From Numida meleagris (taxonomy: Eukaryota; Chordata; Aves; Galliformes; Numididae): DNA of 64,000 bases. A program made the position numbers and the translations under genes. Of this stretch, positions 1-15,675 are shown piece after piece. The notes beneath the pieces are model-generated. The model ran no database searches, was not told the origin of the DNA, and saw only the letters and a list, made by a program, of their open reading frames with translations. Each line of letters begins with the position of its first letter. Positions within the stretch are counted from its first letter, which is position 1. The stretch lies in NCBI RefSeq assembly GCF_002078875.1, contig NC_034414.1, positions 13,637,484 to 13,701,483 of the forward strand. The letters run 5' to 3'.

Positions 1-21
1 AGCAGCTAATGACTCCGCTCA

Positions 22-2402
<2,381 letters not shown>

Positions 2403-2529
2403 CGATGATTGAAATAGGCTTCCTAGCAAAACGAAGCCGTCCCCATATTCCAACATATTTACTGCGACATCCTGCTGACCATAGCCGAACCACATATTCT
2501 GTTCCAAAGAATACCACTAATACAATTTC
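2403..2529 (-). CDS. KCNQ1: KCNQ1 exon 3: S2 segment and S2-S3 linker
   Basis: This 127-bp minus-strand exon lies between a TTTTAG acceptor and a GTGAGT donor. It starts in phase at E160 and ends with the first base of the D202 codon. The translation ([20 protein letters not shown], then [22 protein letters not shown]) covers S2 and the intracellular S2-S3 linker. Visible functional residues are E160 and E170, the S2 acidic residues that stabilise S4 arginines; F167, the charge-transfer centre aromatic; G179; and the basic R190, R192, R195, K196 cluster that binds PIP2 in Kv7.1. From memory, one residue differs from human: L187I. Many human long-QT type 1 substitutions fall in this exon, and the affected residues I can recall (R174, G179, R190, R195) are all unchanged here. 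Confidence 0.98.
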
Positions 2530-5500
2530 CTAAAAGAAACAGAAGATGGAGAACTACATTAATTTTCTACTGTATGCTTTTCATCTTTTTTTTTTTTTCC
2601 CAGAATCTATTAGGAAATGCTGAAATAAAATGTAACATTTGGAAGGTAAAAAAAAAAGTCAACTATTCAAAAACTATCTGAAGTAACAGAAAAACTGGCA
2701 AACAAAAAAATTAAAGATTGAGAGCAAATTTTAATACTTTAATTGCACGCAGTTTGGCTCGCCTACATGTGCGTGAACTGAAAACCATTCTGTACAACTC
2801 ACTTGGTCTCTCTAATTTAAACAAAAGGCTTCCTAACTGAGCCAAAGAAAACAAGCAGTCCGTATTCAGAAGATGAGTATTTTTCTAGTGAATTTCATTT
2901 CAGGAAGAGGTGTGCTTCGCGTTCCACTGACCATATCAACCACACATTTATTTATACTTTTTCAATCTTCCTTTAATCTTACATGGATGAAAGTAACATT
3001 TCTAGTACCCACTACTGACATGTCAATACTCAGGTGTGTGGAAAACACAGTAAGACATCAGGCACTCCTTCTTGTCAACAGTTAGAATTAGGAGTCTCAT
3101 CCTGAAGTGCTGTGGGTGCCGAGCTGTGTGTTAACCACAGACTAACACTGAAGTACTGCTTTGGAAATCTGTACAAAGCCATAAATCTCAAAGACATCTG
3201 ACATTTCTGTCGGTACACAAAGGTACAATTTTGTCATAATTGGAACTTGGTGTGCAGATAAATCTTGCTTTTCTAAAGACTGGTTGAGCGTGGTATACTC
3301 AGTATAGGTTCCTCAAACACCAAGGAGTGGCAGTACTTCCTTATTGGCAAACTTAACTATTAACTGGTCACATTCTCTATCACAGCCAACAGCAGAGACT
3401 ACTAATTGGAATGGTAACAGTGGCTTGTAGCTGAAAATACTCAGTGCGTGGCATACAGAAAAAGTAAAGCAGATTAGTTACTACAGCTCTGTAGGACAAC
3501 GCAGATAATGAACTGCTTATTACAGAGAGTAATTTAATATAAAAAAGAAAGAGCAGGAAGATGACATGCTGCTGAACATTTTATCCAGACTCCGCCATTT
3601 CTGCAGTGTCCAACTACTGTTTTTCATGAGATAAAATTAGCTTAAAGTATGACTTAAAGTTGTAGCTATGATTTTAATCTTTAGTCAACACCAATGAAAG
3701 TCATATAATTGGCTTCAAAGATGGACAGGGCATTGCCCTGAACAGTCAGTAAAATAATCAGCCTGTAAACAGTAAGAAGAGGGGAAGAATTTGTTATGCA
3801 TTAATGTCACTATATTATTTTTGCGGCTCCAAAACTCCAGTCTTCCGATGGCAACACTTCCAAAAAGCTAGGAGAAACCTTGCCAGGACTCTCCTCCTCA
3901 GTTTTGAAAATCTCATTATGTCTGCATGACGTCAGGTGCAGAAGAAGAACATCACAGTCAGTTATATTGTATTCCAATTACATTTTCAACATATAATGAA
4001 ATTGTTCAGACTGTTGGCTGTAATGAATATAAAGCTCAGACCCTCTGACCCAGCTCTCTTGTACAGCTTGGTGCTGAAAGGATCCATCAGAACCCTTCAC
4101 TTCAAGTAATTTGGAATATTATTAAATCTTCTTTTCAATAAAATAAAGCCATATTTAAAGTCATAAATCTAAAGAAACAGTCTCTGTAGCAGACGCTTTA
4201 AGGAAAGATTGTGTCTTATGAGAGAAGCCTCAAACACAACAAAATTCTCCATGGTCCAGTGTCACTTCATGTCGTTGAAGAACCTGCACCAAATGACAAA
4301 GTTAAAAGCGCTGCTTTCTGTGAGGTTCCATTAAACTGTTACTGCAAAACAAACTACCAGAGGCCGTCTTCGCTGATCAGGTGACTGCATTCATTTCTGG
4401 GACATTTTCAATAAATTCTAATATTTAAGAACATTTCAGTCTGCAGAAAACTAATGCATCTTCTTTCATCAGTACTAAGAAAGAAAATCCCTCAACAAAA
4501 GACAATAGCAACTGAGCAAAGAGCAAGAAGTGCCCTTCATTCAAAATAATTAATTGGAGGAAGGGAAGTATGGCCTCACATCATATGCATTAGCCATTAG
4601 CACAGACAATACTCTTCAGATAACCCCGAAAAGCAGGTTACAAAAAAAAAAAAAGAAATGTAGTAGAAAAAGACAAAAAAAAGACAAACCCACAGGAAAG
4701 ATTATGTTTTAGCACAATAAAACAACAGTCTGCTCTCTAACCAGAAACCGCGGGCTTGTCAGTATCGCAGTTTCATTCATTTTGATAGCAAGAAGGTAAA
4801 AACTGAAAGCCTGGATTGTGCTTTAAAGAAGCATGTATTCTCTGCATAGGAAATTTGCATCAGAGCTGTGTGTGTATGTTTTTTAAGGCCCCTCCATGGT
4901 TCGTTGGCTAACAGGAACATTGGCAAGTATGCAAATGTGAGCTGTTCCAAAGACAATGCAACAGACATGCAGTCAATGGTTACTGTCATCCAGTTCTTTG
5001 CATGACACGCAGACAAGCTTAGAGAACATTGATTGTTCTATAGACTCCAGTGACTGGAGGGAACGACCAGTCGGCTTACACCAAGACACATTTTTCACTC
5101 CTGACGTTTTGATAAAGGCTTATTGACCTAAATGAGACCCGAGTTATTCAGGGAACATCAGGGGTGAAAGTGCACAAGCTGTTCTTCATGGTCATGCACA
5201 AAACCTCCAGGTATCCATTAGCAACTGGCAAATTCCCCCTCCCCTGCCCGTGGCTGTGTGACAGACAAAAGTGTTTTTAATACCTTGCATTGCATAAGTC
5301 TAATAAGTAATCCCTCAGGGGCAGAGAAGCCTGATGAATTTCTTGTCAGTACACATTTATATTAGTGGCCAGAAACTTGCAGACAACAAAAAAAACAGAT
5401 TAGAAAATCATGCTTTACTGAATTACTAAATAGGAAAACGTCCTATTTTTCCCATATAGCAGATTAATGTGAAAAGTAGCATTAACTTTGAAGGACAGCA

Positions 5501-8500
5501 ACCTGATCCTTAGTTCATTTATGCAGGTGGTAATTAGGGTTAGTTCAATTTACTGGGATAGTTACGCTGGCATAGAGTAGTAGAGTCTCACACCTGCATA
5601 TCTCAGCAAATCTGAGTCACGCTACAGATGAATTTGGACTACTGTTTCTTAGACACTTTGTCCTACCTGCCCATTTTACACATAGCTACCGCGTGCACCA
5701 TATAAATGTTTTGGTGCGTCTCACCATCGGCTAGAATGAAACACTGCCTCAGGAAGACTCAGAATAAAAATGATACAGGGAAATGGAAGAATAAAGCACT
5801 GAGCGGACAAAGAGGATGTAAAGAAAGTGAAATAAGAAACAAAGCAGCATTCAGCGCAAGGGAAAAATTAAAATACAGATAAAACTGCAGAACACGGGTG
5901 GGGGTGGAGCTCAGCAGATGAGTTTTCTTGCTTAAACTTACACGTGCACAAGAACTGCACTGTGCAGAAACACTCAACCCTTTGCAGCTTAATTCTGATC
6001 TTCTTTCTACAAGTTGAAAGCAGAAGCATCTTACTGAGATTTAAAAAAGTTTATTACACCAACATGACAAAATGAGCTCTCTGAGGTATGGAAGTCATGT
6101 ACCTTCACACTGCGGACACATAGGAGTCCTCTTGCATAAGACACTTTTTTTTTTTTTAAAGCACACTCACTAGTGCCATCCCTGCTGCTCAGCCCAGACA
6201 CAGCTTCATTACTTTGCCGCCACATCATCCCAACACAGGCAAATACCAATTAACCCCGGAAAGGGAGGCAGACCAGATGAATATGAGATACACATGCAGG
6301 CAGCTGTTACTGAAGAACTCTGTCAGTGTCAGTAACTCTGCACCTGTAAACAACTGACCATATATAAATTCACACCACTTTTAGCTATGAGGAACAGCCC
6401 TCGTACAGGACAAGCAGGCAGGACTGGTGTAACAAGTCAACAAGCATTTTCGTTTTTCAGGGTGAAACTAAACAGACTGCCAGGTGGCCAACTACCACAT
6501 ATCAGACCAAAACATTTCTCCTAATGGCCAGTGAAGGAATTTGAGTTCTCCTTGGTGCCTTGGGACAGCGGTGAACTTAGCGCAGGGAATTCATTTCAGA
6601 AAACTCATGATAGATTTTCAGTGCATGTCACTACTTGCTTTCACAGTTTTGGCATGGAAATACAAGTGCCTTTGGATTGATCAGTTACTACACAAATAAC
6701 TTTAGGAACCGCTTCAAACATAAATAATGTCAGCCTGAGAAAGGTATGACAATTAGCTTGCTAAAGTACACCTCAGCATTTTCCAAAGGATCTTAAGCCA
6801 GATCGACAAGAACACAGAACCCTGCAAAACATACACACGCTATCCATCATTAAAGCTTGCAACTCCACAGTTTCCATGGAAGGGAAGGACTCAGAGAACA
6901 GATTTAATGGAAAGCAGCCACTGTAGGTAAGGACAGCTTAACCCTTATCTTGATGAATTTCAGTATACTACTAGGCAAAAAAGAAACAAGAAAGTCCTTT
7001 CCATCAAAAAACAATGGAAAAAAAAACTTATGAAGAGAATTGTAGCTGAATTGAAAAAGAAATCAGATTTTTTCAGCTGCGCAGCAAGAGATTCAGACCT
7101 ATTAAAAGACATGCTTTGTTTCAAACAGGCAAGGCTGTTTGTGAACTGACGCTATAGCAGCTATTTAAAAGATAAGGAAATTGTCTCTGGAGGCTGAGAA
7201 AATGTTTACCTGGAAGAGCATATATTCTGAGGTCCAGTCTGTAGGCCTCAAAGGTGTACCTGATCATGAAGCGTCACAGAAGTTCATGCAGCCACTTGAT
7301 GTGGGAAGACTAGATAAGGTCATCTGAAACCTATCATGAACAAGAAGGCCTTTACTCCAAGGGGTCTACAGAACTTTTTCCAGCAATGTCCACAAAACCA
7401 TGAGAGGTAAAATCCATGTTTCTGGTAGCCAACTTGAATATTAGCATTCTGAAGAAAAGCAAGGCCTGAAGACTCTGGAGAACCTGTTCTTCCAACTGAA
7501 CTGTAATCAATTAGTCATTCTGATACATACAGAAATAACATCCTATCAAGCTGCTACAGTTTGGAACTACTGTTAGTGAACTCACAATGTTAAAAAGTAA
7601 AGCACTATACTTCTTGTGGTTATATTCAATGAAAAGCATATTTTTGCATATTTTTTCCAAGAAATTATCTCAGTCATGTTGGCCTTTAAAAATTTCCTGC
7701 CATCCCCCAAGCTTTACTGAGGACGTGACTCCTGCTGATTTCTATCACGGGTTCCATTATCCTTGTTGGAGAGGTCAACCACATTATTCCCATGCCTCTT
7801 TCAAATCTGGCTTCCTTGAGATTCTAGCTTCAAGTATGATAAAATTTCCATGAATTCCTTTAAACAAAGGAATAAGTTCTCCCACAGTGTTACAGACATT
7901 ACACGCCAACCAGCACACCTCAGCTATAAGATTCCTGTGGCTAAATTTGCAATGATAACTATTGCTAAGACAAGGTAACAGAAGCTCTCTGCTAAGCTGG
8001 TGTGCCAGCTTTAAAGTGGAATAGTAACCTCCTCTCAAACTGCAGCTTTGTTCACAGGTCTTGACAAGTTTTTGGTTTTAAGGGAGCCGAAAGAGGAGAC
8101 ATCAGATCTGCTGATGCTAATGCAAAGCGACAAACAGCACTTGCTGTTGGCCATGGGCTGTGAAATAACTCGGAGGAGAGAAACAGGCACATCATCTACA
8201 CAAGCAGGGACATAGAGTTATTTCTCCACAGCCATCGAGTAGTCAAAAGAGGAGGAAAACGTCTCTCGTGTAGACTGAGGATGCATTTATGCTCACAGAA
8301 CCAGAAGCACCACAGGCTGCACGAGTTCAGAGCTTGCAAGAGTCCACTTCCCAGCACCCTCCTCACCTGACACATGAGGGCTTGCAAAATGCTTCAGCCA
8401 GCACTTGTGCACCGCCTGAGCCGGGTATGCAAATTTACAGCACTAAGGGCAACTGTTTCTTCTAATCTCACTCCCTTTGTATAGAGAGGCCCCTCATTGT

Positions 8501-9052
8501 TCTCTTGAAAAAGACGGGATTTTTTTCTGAAAGCTGTACACTGTTTTCTAAGACATGCAGAACAGCAAAATCAGCTGGCTTGGGCAAACAGGCAAAGATA
8601 GACACCGAACTCCATAAAGTAAAAATTAAATCTTGATGAAGCACAGATCAAAAATAAAAAGGTAAGTGGTTTTATATATACATGAACACTTACTCAGCAA
8701 TAGCGAGCGACAAAAGCGCTATTTAAAACTGGGGATTATTTTCCCTACTTAGCTCCCTCACTTCCCCAGATCTTACAAGTTTCATCTTTATAAGTTAAAA
8801 GCAATAATAAGTTTTTTTAAATATGAGACAGAAGATTTAGTGGCTCTTGCTGAACCTTTATCGTCCTTTCAAAAAGTCTAGGGTCAACTGCTAGAATTTG
8901 TTATCTGTCAAATTTGGTACCAAATGATTAAACAGGCAATGGAAAACAAAAATCTTCACATTAGCATCACATTTCTATCTTCAGAGGCCCATAATTAATC
9001 CTAAGATGTTACTGGGTATCACTAAAGTCCTTTTATTACTCTTTTAAATTAA
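2530..9052 (-). other. KCNQ1: KCNQ1 intron 2, 3' part, no named feature
   Basis: This is AT-rich intronic sequence between the exon 3 acceptor and the first CR1 copy. It contains only homopolymer runs (A13 near 4642-4654, T13 near 6145-6157) and short chance open frames. I recognised no transposon, RNA gene or coding remnant here, but old, highly diverged repeats could easily be missed by eye. Confidence 0.7.
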
Positions 9053-9773
9053 GATGTACAGGTTAGGAGCTGACCTGCTGGAGAGGAGCTCTACAGGAAA
9101 GGACCTGGATGTCCTGGTGGCTGACAGCATGGTCATGAACCAGCAGCGTGCCCCTGTGACCAAGAAGGCCAATGGTATCCTGGGGCACATTAAAAAGAGT
9201 GTGGCTAGTAAGTCAAGGGAGGTGATCCTTCCCCTCTACTCTGCCCTGGTGAGGCCACATCTGGAGTACTGTGTCTAGTTCTGGGCTCCCCAGGTCAAAA
9301 ACAAGACAGGGAACTTCTAGAAAGAGTCCAAATGAGGGTAACAAAGATGATTGGGTCCTGGAGCATCTGCCTCATGAGAAAAGGCTGACACATTTCGGGG
9401 CTGTTCAGCCTGGAGAAGACTGAGCAGGGATCTTATCAATGCTTATAAATACCTAAAGGATGCAAGTCTAGTGAATGGAGCTCATTTTGATGGTGCCCAG
9501 TGACAGAATGAGGGGCAATGGGCACAATCTGGAGCACAAGAAGTTCCATACAAACATGAGGAAAAATTCTTTGCTTGGAAGGTGACACAGCACTGGAAAA
9601 AAGCTGGCAAGAGAGGTTCTGGACTGTCCTTCTCTGAAGATATTCAAAATCCACCTGGACACCTACCTATGTAACTTACTACTGTAGGGAACCTGCTACA
9701 GTGGGGGATTGTGCTAGATGACCTCAAGAGGTCCCTTCCAACCCCTACAATTCTTTGATTCTGTGATTCTGTA
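9053..9773 (+). mobile_element. CR1 LINE, 5'-truncated copy
   Basis: The copy starts abruptly within the reverse-transcriptase ORF. An open stretch at 9054-9278 encodes the usual end of CR1 ORF2, with the characteristic [20 protein letters not shown] run. It continues through the 3' region (TTCAGCCTGGAGAAGACTGA, the GTGCCCAGTGACAG block, GAGGTCCCTTCCAACCCCTA). It ends with three tandem octamers, ATTCTTTG ATTCTGTG ATTCTGTA (9750-9773), the hallmark of CR1 3' termini, which have no poly(A). 5' truncation is the normal outcome of target-primed reverse transcription. It lies antisense to KCNQ1 and is dead: frame lost after codon 74 and no endonuclease domain. Confidence 0.93.
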
Positions 9774-12175
9774 ACAGTTACATACACGTTCATGTTTTGC
9801 AAAAGGGAAGCTTACTATGAGACAAAGTTCAAAACATTGGATGTGCTTTTCTATTCACCCTTAATCACTGCCAAGAGCACGCAATTGCACTGGGACCACT
9901 AAAGAATACAGCAGGCCTGCAATTTTAAGTTGTGATTTTCCAAAGGCTCCAAACAACTAAATCCCATTGAATTTCAATAGGATTGGTGCACCTAATTCCC
10001 TCAGGTGCATTTAGAAAACCTTTAATTGATTTCCTCATCTCTCTTCACTCTGGAGGTTTCAGCCAAATCCAAACGACAGCAGTAGAGTCTTTCCACTGAC
10101 TACAAAAAGCCTCAGATGTCAGTGGTGTAACTTTGCACATTATGGCACTGTCTCAGAGCACTGGTGTATTAGAACAACTTCCCACACCATCATCCCTGCA
10201 CAAGTCTCATTCGTAATACAGTTATCTTTAGCTTGTGAACTTAGTTGTTGATGATATCCACCAGGAATTTACAAAAGTAAATTAAGCTGGACTTGCACCT
10301 TTACACTTCAACATGAAGTTCTCCTCCACCTCCAAGTATTCTCATGAACTAGACCTTAAATCCAAAGAATTTGGCAACAGAAGGGAAGTTTCAACATCCT
10401 AACACCAGCCTAAAATTGATTTAAAAAACAGCAACCCACCTCCTTTCTGTTTATTTCATGAACCTGTTACTCACGGTTCATATGACTCTGCAGAAAGAAT
10501 TCGCATAGGAGCCTCGCCTTCAAAGTGAAATATGCTCTGGCTCCTATCCAGCCCAGCATATGCTTTATTTTATATCTCAGTGAATCCAAAAGAACTACAC
10601 ACTTAAACTTAAGCACACGTGCAGTTCAGAGAAATGCACAGAATTGGTGGTACATAGAACACACTAGCATGAGTAGACAGGAACTGTTGCAGACTGTAAA
10701 GAAACAGTCTAAGCTGTATAGTTTGCATTGTTGCGTTACAAAGAACTTTTTATATTAACACTATTTGCACAGTGGCTACTCATCCCAAACTGATTATTTT
10801 TTTTCTACCAAGCATCTTGTTGTTTATTATTATTTTTATTTATTTATTTATTCATTTTAAATTCAATAGCCTTCCTCACTCATTTTCAAAAAACCTACTT
10901 CATATCCTCGGTGTCCTACATGGAGCTGCTGCTAAGTTCACTAATGTTGGATTTATTGGAGGACCTCATGAAGAGGCTGTTTGCCTGAGGGCTCACCTGT
11001 CTTATTTTCATCTCTAAATGGTAGAGAGGGAAGAGCTAAGGTGTCCTCCAGCAGACCTTGTTTCTCTTATACCATTAAAATATGTCATTACCACACCAGT
11101 CCTTTCAGAGAAAAAAGGAATACTGCACATTATCTCTTACCAAAAAGCAGAGCAGCACAGAAAGAAGAACCGGGCCCCTATCAGCCCAGCTTAGCCTGCA
11201 ATAGCTTTGCTTTGTACAGATGAAAGGAAATGTAATGAACGGTAGCTGGCATTTTTTGGATGTAACGGCTGAGTTCTGGTCACCTGTTGTACATAAACTG
11301 TTTGGTATATAAACACTTGAAATCTAGTAGCTTCAAGCACACTAACATGCAATCATTTCTCCCCCCTCCATTAGAGGCCATACTGATAGCAGCCAGGAAG
11401 CATATTTTAAAGAGAAAAATTAGAAAGATTGTTGAAGAAAACATTTTTTGTCCACAGGTAGAAAAAGTAGAAAATAACCAAGTTTTCTGTGAATATTCAT
11501 TTTTCCTCCTTACCCATCTATCCACACTTGATTACAAAAGGGCAGGAGGGAAAATAAAGAGATGGACAAGGATAGGAAACTGGAAACTCACACGCGTATC
11601 TAGTTTTTAAATATCTCTTATAGAGCAATCATTGATTTACTTGAAAAAATGGTGTTTTTCACTAGAGTCATAATTTAAACCCAAATTGTGGCCAGGTTGG
11701 ATTCTATATTCAAGTTTTAGTGATTCAAGTATAGATTTTTTAAAAACAAAATACACATCTGTAGAATCATCTGTCTTTTTTAAGCATAAGACGACATATG
11801 CTTTTATGAAGTAGACAAGTTAGAAAACTACTCTTTTCTCCCTCTAGAAACTTGGGAGATAGGGACAGTAAGAAAACAAGCCTTACTGAAATCCATTTTC
11901 CTTGTTTGTTCCTTCTCTCCCCCACCAACTGACCAAAGATTACTGTGTTCCCGCTCCGCAGTAAATATGATCTCTGATGCTCTGAAAACTGATTCTCTGC
12001 CAGTTCTTTGAGCATCTTTCTCCTCCAAATTTGACAGACTCCAATCGCATCCTCTCTTAGCCTTACTCACAGCCCCACCATTCTGCCCTATACAGATTTC
12101 TCCATTTGTTTTCTATTCAAGAGCAGTATCCAGAGTCAGAAGACTTCCACAAGCTGCAGCAATGACCCCGGTCAT
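9774..12175 (-). other. KCNQ1: KCNQ1 intron 2, unannotated stretch
   Basis: I see nothing here beyond a TTTA microsatellite at 10823-10852 and overlapping short open frames on both strands near 11280-11610. Those frames show no recognisable family and lie in low-complexity, A-rich sequence. Confidence 0.65.
10823..10852. repeat. (TTTA)n / TTA-rich microsatellite
   Basis: Interrupted tandem TTTA and TTA units lie in an AT-rich block of intron 2. A similar (TTTA)n tract occurs at 45726-45744. Confidence 0.8.
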
Positions 12176-12310
12176 TCCATGGTTAGACAGGAGTCAGGAA
12201 GACTGCAGATACATGGGGATCAGAGCTTCATTTGCTGCTCAGCTACAGATTTATCATATACCTTTGAGCAAACGACATGAAATCTTTATCTCTGTTCTCA
12301 ATTAGACAAA
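12176..12310 (+). repeat. MIR-like tRNA-derived SINE fossil
   Basis: The head CATGGTTAGACAGGAGTCAG matches the tRNA-derived start of MIR (GGTTAGAGC ... GGAGTCAGGA). The following order of elements also fits: a degenerate B-box region, then a CCTTTGAGCAAA segment in place of CCTTGGGCAAG, then TCTCTGTTCTCA in place of TCTCTGTGCCTCAG. It is highly diverged, as expected for an amniote-age insertion. The call rests on order and partial identity to a consensus I hold in memory. Confidence 0.5.
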
Positions 12311-15300
12311 CCCACTACTCTTACTACCTTTGCCATATGAACATCCCATGGATAAACACAGCAACACAATGAGGCCTCCAGATCTAAATCCCAGAATATG
12401 TTATGAACTTTTTCAAAAATTTGCTCCTTCAAAAGAAGACAGAGCACACTGAAGAGGAACTCTTTCTGATCAAGTTCAAATTTCTTACCTGTCTCATGCA
12501 GACAAGGTTGATTTCCTTCCTAGTTTGTCCCTATTCTGAAGAAGTGAGTTACAAAATGGTAGCATACAGTCTTGCTTCAAATTTTTTCTCTCTACTCTTC
12601 CATCTCCCTTTCATTATCTCAGGCTTCATGGGACCTACTCTGAGATATTAATGTGTTCTACACATAAGACATTTCCAGAAAGCAATAGGTCACCAAAAGT
12701 GGGACATGACCACAATTACTTCTACCTCTACATAGACTCGTGAGATACTTTCTCTAGAAACAGCACGTTTTCAAAACTCATCCTCCCAAAGTGAGATTTG
12801 AAGTCTCAGCAGTGACTGTGTTGTTCGTTAGCAGTTTACCAAGCAAAATTTCAGATGGACTAGTGCTGTTTGCGACTACCTACAGATAAAGAAATAAAAA
12901 AATAAATTCATTTTTTTCCTCAACTGGCAGGACAGTGTCGTGGGGTAGAGCTGTCAAGTTTGGAAACAAACTCCGGCACAGTTAGAAGACCGGCATTCCT
13001 TTTACACATCTGGGCAATCGCTGCTCGTTTGCCGGTATCACACTCGGCATTGATAAGAGTTCAAGTGCCGTATTTCTGTTTGACATTTACATAAACATAA
13101 CCTGCTTTTGCCTCAACATACTTGAGCGCTCTCCCAGCCCTGCTCCGGGGAATACGCATCATGCTCTTCCACACAGCTGCAAAAACAGTCACACACTAAA
13201 CCTGTAGTCCAGGCACTTAATACTCCTCACAGGAAAACACGTGCTAGTTTAAGCTAATAAAAAACCTCTCAGATGCCATATGTACACAGCTCATTCAGTC
13301 AGCATTTTACAGTTGCCTCTAAAATTTGCGAGGGAGGAGAGGAGAATTATTTGACATGCAAAATAAACCCAACTGAAGGCAACAAAGTCAGCGTTTAAGC
13401 TGAGTGGCAAATTCATTTCACATACTGCAGGCAAGTAGTTTCCTCCTCGTGCCAATTTCCCGTGCTCGTTTCAATCGGTGAGCATAAAACAGTTGTGGCC
13501 ATCATTCAGCGCATCAGGATTATAGCATACCAAAGAGGGAAGTTACTTTATAGCAACCAAAGCACACGATTAACTCAGTGCAAGCTCTCCCTCGAGCTTT
13601 GATAATGTTCCAAACGGACCAAACTAAACTTACATTTGCAAAATGAAGATATAAGCCAGATCTCTCTGAAGTTGCATACCTCATTAACCAAGCTACCGTT
13701 ATGTGCTAAGACTTATATTTTTACTTGGATTCATGTTTCTATCAGTTTTAGGTCCAACATAAATAAATGGTGCAACAGAGGCAGCTCTTTGCAGAAGTCA
13801 AAGTTAGGAAAGGAGACCTCTAGTTCTGTGAAACTCCCTTCACTCACTATCACCTTTCTCCTGCACACTCTACAAATAAAGGACAAGTGCACTATTCATT
13901 ACTGGCAGAAAAAAAATATTTTAAAAACCGTGGCCTTCTCAGTGGCAGCTGGTCTGAGCTTCAAGACATCACATACCTCAGGAAACTAATAAGCATTATA
14001 TGGCATTAATTTTTTCTAAAAAGCACAAAAGTGATATTTGGCTGCATTTGCTACAACTGTACTCCAAAGCAGACTGGAAAAAAGAGAGACCTTACAAAAG
14101 CAAGGCCTAGCACATGTCAAGAATCAGTTGCAGGTTCTGCCACAGCACGCAGGCTAGCAGGCAGCTGACACAAAGCAAAAGCCACCAAGCCAGAAGGATC
14201 CTTCTGTGGAGGGGTACTTAAGAAGGGGAAGAAGCACACAAATTAAAGAAAGGAGCAAAAGAAGCACCGCTTAGAAACAGAAAAATCTTTTCTCTGCTGA
14301 AACACTGGGCTACCCAGGGTAGATTTAGAGTCTACCTTAAATATGAAGTTTATTAGAATAACAGAAACATTAGTTACACATTTTAAGTGCATTAACGTAT
14401 TTGAAAATCCCACTGATAGCAGTGGTGACTGAGAGCTGCACCTCATATTATTCTGTTTTTGATGTACTCTATTTTCTAACATTTGGGGTATACCTGTTCT
14501 TTACATGAGGTGTACTTCCAGGTGGCTCGTGGCATGATTTATTTTAGGAGTAGCTGGATTTTCTATTTGATCTTAGATTTACTGTTGTTTAAATTAGGAA
14601 TTTAACAAAGCACATCTTTGGAAATGCCTAATGTCCAAATCTTTTTTTCTGGTACATTATGTGATGAAGTGAATGCCAGACTTGCTCCACAGCTAGATTA
14701 ATTGTGAGAGTATTATCAAAACATCATCCAGTGTTTTTAGCCTTCTTCCCTTTATACCTTACCCACTGTTTTCAGTAATCCATGTCTCAGAAAACTCTTT
14801 TCAGTACATCTGTCCTGCTTAGACCTCTCAGAATACCAATGTATCGGACAGGATAGTCAGAAAGAAAACTTCAGTCAACATTAAAGATCTTACAGCAAAA
14901 CCACAGAACTAAGATAACCCACTGGAATCAAAGATGCTCGTGCCACCAAAAAGGTAATTAATCAGCAACTGAGGAACCAGTAAGAACAGACAATGGTAGC
15001 AGATACCTTAACAGAAACCAAGTCAGACATTGTATTCAAGAAAGGGGATTGTCATTGCTTTGAAGCCTGATAACATATCACTCAGCCTTATTATTTGCTA
15101 AACCAAAGTGGAAGCCACAACTCTTAGCGACAAATGGAAGTAGCACCTCTCAGCAAAAGCACAATGCAAGAAAATGTTCTTTCCACTGTAAAATGTTCAT
15201 TAAAAACATTTTTATCAGTACACAAAAATAATTACCACATTAAACTCTTTTCTAGGTCTTGGCAGAAGTATTCCTGATGCGTAACAACCATATACTGAAC

Positions 15301-15576
15301 AGAGCCTATGTTATATCCTTTTTTTCTTGGTTTTACACAAACAGCAATAGCTCAAGTGGCCAAGGCTACCAAAATTACTGAAAGTCAAAGCCTTTAGCCT
15401 AACTTACAGACCTTACAGAACAAAGAGGCTACTTAAACTTCAGTGGAGATAGTCTTCCAGCTTTTTAAAGCATCAGTAAAGGTGTCTAAAATATGAACAA
15501 CAGAGGCTTGCAATCCTCTGCTGAAGAGAGGTTTTATGTGGCAGCAGAACTCAGTGTACCCATCTGGTGAGTTCCT
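12311..15576 (-). other. KCNQ1: KCNQ1 intron 2, unannotated stretch
   Basis: I recognise no repeat or gene. The sub-segment 12900-13560 is less A/T-homopolymeric and has more CpG than its surroundings. That would fit a conserved non-coding element but does not show one. Confidence 0.6.
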
Positions 15577-15675
15577 TCATAGTGGATAAAGCAAGCAGGT
15601 CTGCCATGCTCAGAGCTGGGTTCTATTTCTAGCTCTGCTAAAAATGGTTTTAATTACAACCTCATGTTTCCCCTT
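15577..15675 (+). repeat. MIR-like tRNA-derived SINE fossil
   Basis: The tRNA-like head TAGTGGATAAAGCAAGCAGG parallels the MIR A-box region. It is followed at the right spacing by CTGGGTTCTATTTCTAGCTC, which holds a B-box-like GGTTCTATTTC at 15619-15629 (polymerase III B-box consensus GGTTCGANTCC). This CTGGGTTCTATTCCTAGCTCTGC form is typical of sauropsid MIR copies. The 3' half is eroded into CCTCATGTTTCCC. Confidence 0.6.
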